Positions 49,391 to 61,000 of a stretch of DNA of 64,000 nucleotides are shown here, piece after piece. The stretch is from assembly GCA_947179485.1 (NCBI GenBank), contig OX359247.1, positions 45,295,131 through 45,359,130 on the forward strand, in the 5' to 3' direction. The notes below the pieces were generated by a model. It worked only from the letters and a program-made list of their open reading frames with translations. It was not told the origin of the DNA and made no database searches. Numbering within the stretch: the stretch's first letter is position 1; the number at the start of each line of letters is the position of its first letter. The translations under genes were made by a program, and so were the position numbers. Source of the stretch: Allacma fusca (lineage: Eukaryota; Arthropoda; Collembola; Symphypleona; Sminthuridae).

Positions 49391-50060
49391 CTAGTAGAAA
49401 GCCCTGCTCAGCAGGGATAATTACTCATATGTGTGGGATACTCTTACAAAGACGCTAGAACTATAGTGACATTTAAGACTTGAAATATTAGAATAGCTCA
49501 AACAAAATATCATGGTTGAGCGCACTTAGGGACTGTCCACCAAAAGACCCTGCCGATGCCCCATGTTTGGCCCGTAGAGCGCGACATACAGATGTTAACT
49601 TATCCTTTGAAAATTTCCTTAAATACAACATTTGTTGTAAATATTTTATTTCTGCCATCAAGTATTTTCCCTTGATGTTCAGTACCAACAATTTGACTTT
49701 AACTTTCTTTCCTGATGTAGCTCTTGAAAATGCAACATATAATTGTGCATGTGTAAAAACTATATATTCCCAAACGATCAAAGTTTTTCCCTTGCCTTTT
49801 ATTAATAGTCACTAACTCACACTGATAGGAAACTGCCTTTTTTGAGCGTAAATGGAATGTCAGGGTCAGACGGAATCAAATAAATTCTAGTTATAAACAC
49901 AATAACACCTTGAGAACTTCCTGTCAATATTTCAGCATGAATGATGTTATTAGCTACATAAGTGCTTAACCATCAGCATTGTACCATTACATAATCCTCT
50001 CCTTCTGTTCAAATTTCTCAAAAGCACAATAATTGCTCCCGCTGTTAAAGTCAGTTATTT
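49391..50060 (-). mobile_element. Helitron relic: helicase C-terminal part and 3' terminus
   Basis: Reading the minus strand, broken frames give LLRNLNRRRGLCNGTMLMV, then EILTG and LIPSDPDIPFTLKKG, then TINKRQGKNFDRLGIYS, then FTHAQLYVAFSRA. These are the late motifs of the Pif1-like Helitron helicase, in order, with at least two frameshifts. Downstream on the minus strand is a perfect short hairpin CCCTGCTGAGCAGGG (49402-49416). Seven bases further is CTAG (49391-49394), followed by T, which fits the Helitron 3' rule (hairpin, CTRR, insertion before T). The 5' end was not found. Confidence 0.85.
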
Positions 50061-50434
50061 ATTTATTCATGTGCTTCACACGGTCAATTACTTGGAGAAG
50101 TGGTAGTTGCGAGCGTAGAAACGGAACGCTAAACGGCTTACGAATCAAGCCCTGTTTTGGAGATTTATTCGTGTCTGGCTCGTTAAACCACACCGATTTG
50201 TTTCTTATGCAGTCTACATGTAAGCTTACAGTGTTGCTTAATAACCCATTGTAAGGTATTTTTAATACTTTAGTACCAGACTTTACATCATGATCCCTTA
50301 ACTCATGTATATAGTTTTGGTTGATACAGTTCACTCCCCTATTAGAGATTTTAAAAAAAGTAGATTTCTTTCATATGCCTCAATGAGAGCATAATTCCCA
50401 GAAAAAAGGATTTACCTCAAATGTGGATGCCAAT
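50061..50434. other. Unassigned sequence upstream of Helitron helicase relic
   Basis: An open minus-strand frame (about 50059-50334) abuts the helicase relic but matches nothing I recognise. It may be more Helitron or an older insertion. Confidence 0.3.
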
Positions 50435-51122
50435 GGCGCGACCATTCCACTATATAGCAAGCCGCTATATATAGTGTACTGTTTCACTGTATAGCAAAGC
50501 AAGCCAATGGTATACACCAGTGGTCATCCTGGGTACAAAAAGTTCGTTCCCGTTCCTGTTCCCACTGAATGAGTACTCGCATTAATTTTCCCCGTTCCCG
50601 TGATAGTGGGAACAGTATTTTAGGTACCCATTCCCATGAATTTAATAAAATTTCGTACCCGGACCCGTTCCTGTTCCCGTACCCAGAAATTAAAAATATT
50701 CTGGACCCGTACTCGTTCCCACAGCTGATGTTCCCGGTCCCGTTCCCGGGTCCAAGTCGTGTTGTACCTATGTGGTAAAATTACTATCAGAATTTCTGTA
50801 ACTACCAAACCCTTTGGTTTGCAGATAAAAACAGACAATGTGCAGGGCAGCTAAACGGACAACTATAGCAAACGTAACAGCGTAATAGCTAACTGTTTAA
50901 TTCTTCAGAGATTATGTACCGAGTAGACCGAATATTAACACTAAAATGTCGTACTGGCAAGTCGAGAGACTCTGTCGCAGAGGCGAGCTTTTTCAGCTCG
51001 CTCAGCTCGCTGTGCTTCTCTTCTCGGATTGCTTACTTGCTGCATATACCACCGGCTTGCTTGTCTATATAGTGAATGAGTATACTACATACCGGCTTGC
51101 TATATAGTGAAATGAGCGCGCC
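50435..51122. mobile_element. Element with 30-bp TIR and TATAGCAAGCC words; nested GTTCCCG block
   Basis: The 30-bp ends at 50435-50464 and 51093-51122 are inverted repeats, 27 of 30 matching, containing CACTATATAGCAAGCCG. Further copies of the word lie just inside each end. Within it, from 50518 (CAGTGGTCATCC) to about 50780, is a separate array of GTTCCCG words resembling a hAT end; its right end is unresolved. No target duplication was found for either. Confidence 0.6.
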
Positions 51123-51183
51123 AAGCTTTAAATTAACCCACAAAGTGGCCAGTAATATAGAGATTCCATTTAAACCATACCAG

Positions 51184-51480
51184 TCATTTTAAGTTGTAGA
51201 CTTTTACCAGTTTTACTACTACGGAAAAAGAAGGGCCAAATATGAGAGAATCAGCGCCAGGAAGTAGCAGTATGTAATAATAGATGAATATTGCGATATT
51301 AATTACATTATTTACAATATTAACGGCGTTCAGTACCTCGTCCTTCATTCTGATTCGTCTTTCAGATAGAACAAATGCTAATGCAGAAAACACGCGTTCA
51401 ACACTCACTTGAGTCCAAGGAACCCAAATAATTACTCTAGCTATATATCTTAATAAAGTCGATACTCAATACTGGCCCAC
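51184..51480 (-). pseudogene. hAT transposase C-terminal fragment
   Basis: On the minus strand the frame reads WVPWTQVSVERVFSALAF followed by VLSERRIRMKDEVLNAV. This is the ERVFS-containing dimerisation segment of hAT transposases. Only about 60 residues are recognisable. It is not the same subfamily as the fragment at 44068-44250. No ends were assigned. Confidence 0.75.
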
Positions 51481-51842
51481 TGCTCGAATAGATCACACTT
51501 TACGCCTTTTTTATTTTTTTCACGCGGAATTTTCGCACATAATGCTTAACCTTCCAACAATGCTGTTCTACCGGAAACAGAAGCCGTATATGCAGATTCT
51601 GTTTTTGTCTTTATTCCTCAGAAATATTTCAAACGGGTCTTCCTTGTCATTAGAAACATTAGCTTCAGGCAGGTAGACAACTTGTTAATAAAGTGGAACT
51701 AACAATTAGCACTATTAGCAGAAATCGAAATATGCTGACATTGAAAAACAGTTATCTAAAGCAGATGTATGTTTGCATAAAACTAACAATACACAAGTCG
51801 AAATGAGCTTAAATTGAACGAATCTAACAATAAGCAATTTAT

Positions 51843-52435
51843 GTATAGTACAAAGCTGGGCAAAAAAATTGCATATCCTAAATCCTACATACATTTTGTA
51901 GTTTACAAAGAGCATACATTTTTGCATACATAAATTTGTCCAGAAATGTAATCATACATATATGCAGCATATAAATAAATGTATGCATGAATACATATAT
52001 GTACACGTGCCTATAAAAGTGCGGGAAGGTGTAAAAAACTAATGAAGCATGGCTTTGGCGTTCATATAGTTACTTAGTTAAGTTAAATTATTAATTTATA
52101 GTTTCGTAGATTTCAGTCAGAACGTGTAGAAATCGTTTGCACTGCAGCATGAAATAACAAATGCGAATACACCAATAGACACAGACCGTGCCAAGAAAAT
52201 ACAGATGTAGCTCGCTGAACACACACGGTACATACATACCTAAATCACCCGAACTTTTATACATACATACTAGTACGTTCAGTATTCATAGCATACATAT
52301 ATCATATATTTTTTTAGTAGAAACATGCAGCCTACATATATTGCATACAAATATTCGGAAAATGTGCGAACATACATAAAAAACTGCGTATATTCATGCA
52401 TAAATGTAGGATATGTGCCCAGCTTTGGTATAGTA
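51843..52435. mobile_element. hAT-type MITE (CATACAT words)
   Basis: The element 51851-52427 (577 bp) has ends CAAAGCTGGGCA and their complement. It is flanked by a perfect 8-bp duplication GTATAGTA at 51843-51850 and 52428-52435. The interior near both ends is built of CATACAT/GCATACAT words. No coding. Confidence 0.9.
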
Positions 52436-52438
52436 TAG

Positions 52439-53643
52439 GTAAGTAACAGGGTTCTACAGTCTTCGGTTTGATCAGTCCGAGTCCTCCATCAGTCCCATGT
52501 CTCATTCTGCCAATCAGTCCCAGTCAGTTTTGTAGCCCAGATCTATCAGTCCCTATCAGTCTCAGTCCTGCTAAAAGTCCTTGCCAAAAGTCTCAGTCAG
52601 TCCACAAATGTATATTAATGTATTTAAGACTGCCAGAGCTCGCATAACGTTGAAAACACATTGAAAACGTTCAATTTCGACAACTATGTTCCTATACACC
52701 CAGAAAGAAAATCCCCACTAATTGAAATTAGTTTATAATTTTCCAACCTATCCATTGCAGTTAAATTGGTGTAGGTTTAGTAATTTGGAAAAATAACCGT
52801 TCGGTACAAGAATTCAATATAGAGGTCATGAAAGGGACAAGTGATGGTGGTTATTTGGAAAAATGAAATGATAGAATTACTTATAATATAATAAACCTTC
52901 AAAAAAATAATTTGGCTCTCTTTGTAGCAAATTAAAACAGATTTCCAGTAAACATTTACAATATACGACAACTAATTGTAAGTTGAATACTTCAGGAACA
53001 GAATGGTCTGCGAAGCATGATTACATCAGAAGGATATAATTCAGTTTCACATATCGGAAAAAGTTTGAATTAATATTTCATTTTTGAATATGTAATCAAA
53101 TTTTGGCCTTATTAAAAGTCAGTCACATCAGTTCATTACATACACTGATACTGCACTTATAGAGTTATAATTTTAATGTTGCCCCTCTAATTGTAATTTA
53201 TCATTATTTATTATGAATAATGCACCAGAACGTGGGAACTCAATTACTCAAGTGATTTGTACAATGTGGTGCGGGTGCGGGCCAACTAACACAATATCTT
53301 TGTTAAACAATAACGACAGATGGAAGCCATAGTATAGCTGGAAAGAAGAGACCAATGATAAAAATTAATTTAATGAAACGTATCGGAAATACCCTGCCAC
53401 TTTGATTTGTCCATGCGATTTTTAAAGCTCAGTTCAGTACTTGCACTCTTGCACATGCTTGAGCTCATTAGCAGTGCTCATATCAGTCTCAGTCAGTTTT
53501 GGCTATGAAATTCATCAGTCTCAGTCAGTCTTAAAAAATAGGACTCTGTATCAGTCCCAGTCAGTCGCAGTCTTCAGTCAGTCCTATGATCTACCCACTC
53601 AGTCTTTCCCCTGAGTCCAAGACTGTAGAACCCTGGTAAGTAA
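52439..53643. mobile_element. hAT-type element (CAGTCCCAGTC words)
   Basis: The element 52447-53635 (1189 bp) has 17-bp perfect ends CAGGGTTCTACAGTCTT. It is flanked by a perfect 8-bp duplication GTAAGTAA at 52439-52446 and 53636-53643. Both ends are arrays of CAGTC words. The ~850-bp core has no recognised frame. It starts only three bases after the preceding element's right duplication. Confidence 0.92.
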
Positions 53644-53789
53644 TCAACGTACCGATATGTAGATACATACATCATACTCATATAAAATACGTTTACAGTT
53701 AGCCACGTATTCAACCGGCGTACGCTCACGTGGAGTTCAATCGACAGTTGGAAGTTGGAGTACTGGTTGCCTTAACAGTTGAGAAAAAA

Positions 53790-53970
53790 CCTAAAATAAC
53801 CTTATTTTTTCAGTTTCAGTTTCGGTTTCGGTTATTACTAAAACACATTTATTGTTTGTTTTTGTTTATCGTAAATTTTTTTTCGGTTGGATTTCAAAAA
53901 CCGTTATTGTAATTTTTCCGTTAATAACGTTATTCCATAACGTTATACCATAACGTTATCCAGGTCTGCT
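53790..53970. mobile_element. TTCGGTT / AACGTTAT word block, one-ended
   Basis: An array of TTTCGGTT and ATAACGTTAT words ends in ATCCAGGTCTG. This resembles the CAGACCTG terminus of the 27758 element. The other end was not found. Probably a truncated relative. Confidence 0.4.
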
Positions 53971-54199
53971 TTAGATGTAACGGCGCTTACTCCTCGTAAC
54001 CGACTGCTAGTCTCCACGACAATAACTTTAATTTCAAGACCTTTCGGAATAGTAATAATAAGAAGTTCTCCCTAATTGTAAGCCTTGATGGGTTTGAGAG
54101 CTTTCTGTCGAGACCATTTTACTTCCAGTACTGAATGTTCGGTATCAAATGCGTATGTTACAATAGGAGGCAAGGAGCAAGTGTTCATGAGAATAAACT

Positions 54200-56160
54200 A
54201 ATGCCTTGTTATTTAAATGACAGCTTCTGCTAATCAATTTGTTACATAAATGCTGTCAGAGAAAAAATGATTCCCTGGGGATACTATTAACATACTGTAA
54301 TAGGGTCAGATTGCCAGTTGATAATACATTGAAACAACCAATTGAGGTTGATGCTGTGTTGTTTTTAGTGTTTCTGAACGGTCCAAAAACATGGACTCGA
54401 CCCGACTCGTTTTCCCGAACCGAAAAAAATCCCTTTTCTGTTCCCGAAACCGGAACCGATATGTTCGAGTCCGGGAAAATTTTGCCTTCCCGGAAAATAA
54501 AATCGGTTTCCGGACCGGTTCCGGTTCCTTCCCGAACCGGCAGAAAATGCATACTGTAGGATTCATTTTCATGGAATTCAAAACTGTGTCGCGTTTTCAA
54601 ATGATAGTTGACAAAAGCTTGACAAATGCATGTTTCGCGTTTTCATTCAAAAAGGCAGCTTTAACAAACCCTTCCCGAAAACTTTCGGTTTTGATTTTTG
54701 TACCCGAACACGAATATAACGGTTCTTTAAACCGTTCACCCGAAACCGAACCGAAATTTAACGGTTCTTTAAATCGTTGACCCGAAATCGTACCGGAACC
54801 GAAACCGAACCGGAACCTCGGGAATTCCCGATACCGAACAGAAACACTAGTTGTTTTTACTATTGCATATTCGGAAAAATGACGAAAATTCATAAACAAG
54901 GTCAACCAATGAAATCAGTACCACCTTACTGAAAACACAATAATACGTCAGCTACCGTACATGTTACATAGCTTTGCATGTAACACTTAAATGCAACTAG
55001 AACTGTAATGCTTGGCTGCAAAATTAACGCATTTTTCCAAACAGGTTCCAAAAGAAAGCTATTTCAACAAAATTCCTTAATATGAAGTATAATTATTCTG
55101 TATTAATTCTGACATTTTCCTTGCATGTTTCAATATAAAAAGTAGTTCCTACATTCATCATAATATGAAATTACTATCACCCAAACTTGTAAAAGTTCCC
55201 AGACAAACAAATAGAGCAGCATAACAAATACAAGCCATGTATACAAATCAACTGATTGAATTTAATGATAACGCCGATTACAATTTTCACTCTCCCACAA
55301 TGTGAATTATTGCAAAAATAAATTAGTTTGACTACACGTAGAATAAAGCACAATATCCTCATCAGCGTTTACCTCAAATCGAGATAATTAAGTGTGAGGA
55401 CTTCACAAATTATACTGTTGACCATCAATTTAAATTCCTGTGGCGTATAACGAACTTGTGTTATGAAATCACGTGTTCTATTGATGTCCAGTCCAGGGTC
55501 GCACAAAACGAGTTGCCTCCCCACTACTCCACGTAAGGGAATGATTCATGAAATATTTTGTAACAAATGCTTTTCCATATTTTCTAAAATCTGTTTCAGT
55601 AACCTCGGTCACTTTTTGCAGTCACATCGAAGTACCCGAAGAAGGAAGCATTTCTGATTGCGGTCTATTTTGCATGTAGATGTTGTCATTATAAATGCAT
55701 TTCAAAACACTGAGCTCGTAACAAATATTTGATGAGGACTCATTTCAATTTAATTTGAATATACCAGGTCAAAAATTGTGAATGCACAGCCCAAAATTGT
55801 AACCTAGAGTTATTTGTTAGTTCAATACGTGTTCACCCAAAGCAATGATTTTCTCTGTATTTAAAATTTACGACACCAGGGGTGCTGTGGGATTTTTGTG
55901 TTTGATTGATCATGTTACATGAAAAACAAGCCCCTTTGTGGGCTTGTTTTCATACCTTGAGCCAACATTCAGTTTGTGGGAAAATGTTTTAAAAAATTGT
56001 TTGTTGGTTTGCAGTTAAATTTTGTTAAAATGAGCTCTTCACTAACCACCCGTTGCCCGAAGAGATGGGGGATGGAAAGCTTGCCATTCACAGTCACGGA
56101 TGTTAAGAACAAATTAACAGTGGTATAAAATCTGGTCTGTCGTTTCAGACATTCTCGCGT
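54200..56160. repeat. Segmental duplication, copy B, middle part
   Basis: 54200-54365 and 54930-55345 match 10780-10930 and 11600-11960. 55670-56160 is a diverged copy of 12830-13780 in the inverted-repeat arm. It includes a hairpin at 55923-55950 with an 11-bp perfect stem (AAAACAAGCCC and its complement). Frames open in copy A are closed here. Confidence 0.7.
54358..54857. mobile_element. hAT-type MITE (CCCGAACCG words)
   Basis: The element 54366-54849 (484 bp) has ends TAGTGTTTCTG and their complement. It is flanked by a perfect 8-bp duplication GTTGTTTT at 54358-54365 and 54850-54857. It is almost entirely composed of CCCGAACCG/CCGGAACCG words, so frames appear open in several phases without meaning. 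Confidence 0.9.
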
Positions 56161-57242
56161 TGCGGCCCCAAATGTGCCATCCCAGTGACATTGGCACTCA
56201 GACATGTGTAACCTCGTGTAGGATTCCCATAAGCGACGTCCCGGGATGACCCTGTGACGTCACAACAGTGTCCCCTCAGGCAATATTTCTGAAATACTTG
56301 TTTATTACTTGTTTAAGGCAAAATCGACGACGTAAATGTGTTCCATACAATACCAGGAGCTTAAATTAATTTTTAGGGCCCATTCGGGTAACAGGATACC
56401 AGGCCTAGGTTAGCATGGTTAAATGACAATTACTGCCTTTTGTGTTGGCCAATTAGAACCAAACAAAATGCAAATCCACTGAAGGCTTTACTGTTAACAC
56501 AAATATCCGGCGGGTACTGTAACCGGGTAAAACAATGCCCGATATTCGTAAATTCGTGGTTTTCACTGCTTTAGTATATTTTAATGCATGTTGGACGTCA
56601 GATTATCTTCGTACTAATGACATCCGGCATTGCACCCAGGTATTATAATACCCAGCACAGGTAAAAACCCGTGTTAATATAATATTTATGAATATTGGGC
56701 ATTGTTTTGGGCCCTACTACTGGGATTTCTACTGGGCAAAAGAAAGGTAAAAGTTTTGATAACAACTTGGTGAATTTGAGTACCCCGCTTAAATTTCGAC
56801 TAGGATTTCAAAATTTCTTTTGAAATTATTTTAGATTTTATAGACATTAAAAATCTTTTTTACGAGATATTACTGACCGAGATGCGACATCGAAGTCAAA
56901 ATTTATTAGTATTTCGAATTTCAAAATTGCTTCCTAAATGTGCTTCTTCAAAATTTTGAAGACCAATGAACACCGATTCGATTTAAAAATATTTATTCAA
57001 CAACTTCACCAAACGATAATTTGTCCTGAGGGGGTGGGACAAATCTCAGATGATTCCTTCTATAGGCAAAAGAAATGTCATCTTAAAATACTGGTCAAAA
57101 TTCAGTTTTTTAACAAATTTTGCTGTCAAAATTCTAAAAACCCAAAAATTAAAATTTGATTTGGACCTACCTCGAAGGTTCGTATAATGCATAGAACTTG
57201 CTTCAAACCTTAGTACTTCTGGATTTATATTGAGTTTTCAAT
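56161..57242. other. Unassigned sequence
   Basis: Moderately AT-rich, with no gene or element ends identified. 56490-56720 contains a loose series of ACCCGGGT-like words that may be another decayed word array. Confidence 0.35.
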
Positions 57243-58011
57243 GTATACACTAGAGCATCACCCCGTGGGATATTTTAGGCCCGTGCCCGCCCGTGGCTCG
57301 TAACGTTTTACCCGTACCCGCCCGGCCCGAAATTAATGTTTATCGAAAAAGCCCGACCCGGCCTGCAAATTAAAAAAAGCCCGTAGCCCGCCCGCAAATA
57401 CCATACATCTTAAATAGGGAAAAACTGTATTTTAAAATATTGGTGTTCTTGACTGTTGTATATAATCGTTAAACTACCTTGTTTATTAAGAAGGCAATAC
57501 AAAAGCTTAATCTGCTATTTCGGCTTTGGTAAGCACTTCTGGTGGCGTTCTTGAATTTATTACAATGTTAACTTCTGGATTCTTATTACAAATACTTGAA
57601 CTACAAGCAGGATTCATCTTCTAGACTAAATGGAATTTTCCACAGTAATGAGGAGCAAATGAAACTTACTAAATAACGTCGTCCAGACGGGCACGAGCCT
57701 AAAATATCCCACGGGGTGATGCTCTATCGTACACCAAGCCTTAGTTTGTTTGAAAGCTAAAATTGCAAACGTCAGAAATTCGTTCAAGTCATTCATTCAC
57801 AACCGCTGCTCCTGCATTCACAACTAATGGAATTTCTCACGAGCTTTTACGGGGTTTCACGGTCTTTTTTAACCGCGATGAAAAGACCGTACCCGCCCGT
57901 AACCCGTCAAACGTAATAATTTTTACCCGTACCCGCTCGAAGCCCGTGCGGGCCGGGCTTTTTGCGGGCTTACCCGTAAATTTTGACCGCCCGAGATGCT
58001 CTAGTATACAC
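57243..58011. mobile_element. hAT-type element (CCCGTACCCG words) with a duplicated terminus
   Basis: The element 57251-58003 (753 bp) has ends TAGAGCATC and their complement. It is flanked by a perfect 8-bp duplication GTATACAC at 57243-57250 and 58004-58011. Arrays of CCCGTACCCG/CCCGCCCG words fill both ends. An additional right-type terminus, complementary to the left end over about 38 bp, lies inside at about 57689-57726. Confidence 0.9.
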
Positions 58012-61000
58012 ATAGTTATGCATATTGATAGTTTAGATTATGCCATGGACTGGTTCTTGTAAATAAACCAAACTATTGAATAATCGTGCTTTTAATCCAA
58101 GATGAAATAAATTACTGAATAAACTCTGAATTAGAATAATAACCCGAAGACTAGTAATTTATTCTAGGAAAGGAAACGGAAGGACTTGATCCGAACATTA
58201 ATAACTAAAAATACATAATTTATCGTAGATCAACAACTAAAAATAAGAGTACTGTTACTAGAAGGAATAACTAGTACAAGACTGAAAGTTTCAAACATAA
58301 AATTCTCAGAATCTTACATATAACATTATGTAATCTGCATTAAATTCATACGTAATTACTTTACATGTGGCTTTGAATTGAACTGGTGCGTGTGAAAACC
58401 CTGAGTCAGGATTTATCGCCCTTCACTTATTCTCTTCATTATACACTGACGAGTCTCTCACAATAAAAAATTAGGATTTATTCCTCATGAAATTTACTAC
58501 TACTAACAGCAAAAATTTTATAACGGTCTGCCTGTCAAAATTACAACATCAGAAATCCCCCATTCGTTACATTTTCTTTAATAATTGCTCTCCTCAAGCT
58601 GAGTTTCTCTAACTTTGTTCCCTGGATTTTCCAATCATATCCACATATTTCAACATAGATAGCTATCAAGTAGCTCCGCGAGAAGCTCATTAAAGTTCTA
58701 CAAATAAGCATTACTATATTTGGGCAAACTATGTTGTGTGAGAATAAAGAAAATAAGAAAGTGGCATTTTAAACGCAGTTTATTTCCAAGGTGGCTTAAA
58801 ATTCGAAAAAGAAATTGTAGGAAAGAGATAATAACATATTTGTAAAGGGTGTAAGTTCCTGTATGCGCGAATTAAATTTATAATTTAATAATTGAGACAG
58901 AATTAGTCTCATTCCAGACGATATAGTATTCAAGTTTAAGTGTAAATTTCAACTCAGCTCTCACTGCTTGAATTTGATGAAAGCGACAGCATCAATTTTA
59001 TTACCCCGTTTACTTTACCAAGGGAATTCCAATGGAAATAATAATGGAGAAGGTCTCCTTAATTTTCCTAGGAATTACCATGACCGAGTAAATTGTCTCT
59101 GCTCGTCATAACATGAACATCTTTGAGTGTCAATGGCAACATACCTAGTATTTTTTGCTCTCTCGTAATCAAAAGCAACCAAGCAAAATGTTTATTTCTT
59201 GAAGAGTATTCTCCTCAAACTTTGCAGGAATTTTCCAGAAACAAATTATGGTATTCCCAAAAGTACTTGCAAAGACTAGACACTAATTAGTCGCGTCGTC
59301 GCATGCTCTTCCCGACCATCCCTTGTATAATTATATGTACATATCCACACGGAATGGGTAGTAAAAATTGAAATGTACATCTCCTCCAACCGTTCCTTTC
59401 GTTAAACAAAAATTACTACGGATGTTGTTCATCCTCCATATAGCATTACCAACTAAGAACTGCACTATATTCGCTGTGAGGCACTTTCTCTTTTTAAATC
59501 TTTGTCAAATAAGTTCAGGGGCAGACATCCGTGAATATAGAACCTCATCTATATTTACATACGTATGTATGGCATTTTAAATCATTATACTGTTTGTACA
59601 TGTTTCCATGTCGTTGCTTAGCTTCAATTGCAAATTGTCAACTTAGGAAATACCTCAAATGGAACTAACAATGCAATTTTATTTATTTTTGTTAGGTTTA
59701 AAGCAAAAACAGGTGAATGTTCAAATTGTCTGCTCTTTTCTAGATACTTCCCGTGTTGCCTGTAACCATAAAAATTCAAGCTTCTTCGAGCTTTAGAGAA
59801 TGTATAGTCATAGTACATGCATAAATATATGTACAACATAACAGTTGAATGATCATCATTGTAATTATTCCTGTTTTGCCTATTCAAATGATTGACTTCA
59901 TACTGTGTTCAGCAAAAGGAAGACTTGGTTGTTGTCCCCTCTTGACGCAGTCAATGAGTGATGTATCAAATGTAGTTTAAAACAGTGAGCATGTACGGAT
60001 TTTATGAATAATATTCTTGACTGTTTATCAATTACTACACTTTCAATCAAGGGAAACTTACTAGCGGCGTGCTTCAATTTTTTACCGAGATTTAATCTTG
60101 CAAAGATACTTTACATCTGTAGTTAACACACAAACATATACAAGACTGATAGCATGTGTAATTTTTTACCAAGACTGATGGCATGTGTGCTTCGAGGTTA
60201 ATGTGATATCGATCCCCAGATTGGTATCGTATCTCTTATGTGCGCTAATGATCCTGCAATACAGTAGTAACAGTAATTTTTTACATTTTTTTTTTATTTA
60301 TAATCAAAATTGCTGTACTACACACATATGTACATAAAGGTAACCAAACCACTAATGGCTTTCGACTAAAGAATAAATATTCGACTGAACTTCAAAGCTG
60401 TTTTTAAGTCAAAAGCTGAGCTATTTTCTCAAATTTGAACCTTTTTTAACTTTGTAAACTTCCGATAAAATGTCGGACATACCACACATTCATAAATACA
60501 TGTCGGTTAAATTTTAAAAAATATCTTTTCACAGGAGATCCCGTTTAAAAAGCATGCAAGTTCCAATTGCATTTGATAACACTTACTTTTTGAACGGGAA
60601 CTCCCTTTAAACAGGAACTTTTCAAAATTTAGAATCTGTGTGTACAAAAATGTAAAGAGAACTTCGGGTTTAAACTTTCAGGTTTCGCAATAAGTTATAA
60701 AAACAACATTTGTTACATTATTTGTATTTATTGCAGTTTTTGAGGAAGTATGAAAAGGAACTGCAAAATGTTCAAACACATGATAAGATACCTCTGTAAC
60801 TTATGTTACTTATCTTTTATACCATTGAAGGTCATGAACATCCTTGTAAGATGTAGAGATGTGAGAGAACCATGACCAAGAGAAGATAGAGAGAGAGACG
60901 AAAGTCTGAACCCAACATCCATAGAATAAAGATCATAAATAATATCTCCGGTATCATCTACTGTCCCATTTATTGCAAAATGCAATGTGCACTTTGATTC

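Noticed and set aside
54256-54905. Several overlapping open frames of about 100 codons on both strands
   Set aside because: They arise from the CCCGAACCG word array of a MITE and have no protein-like composition.
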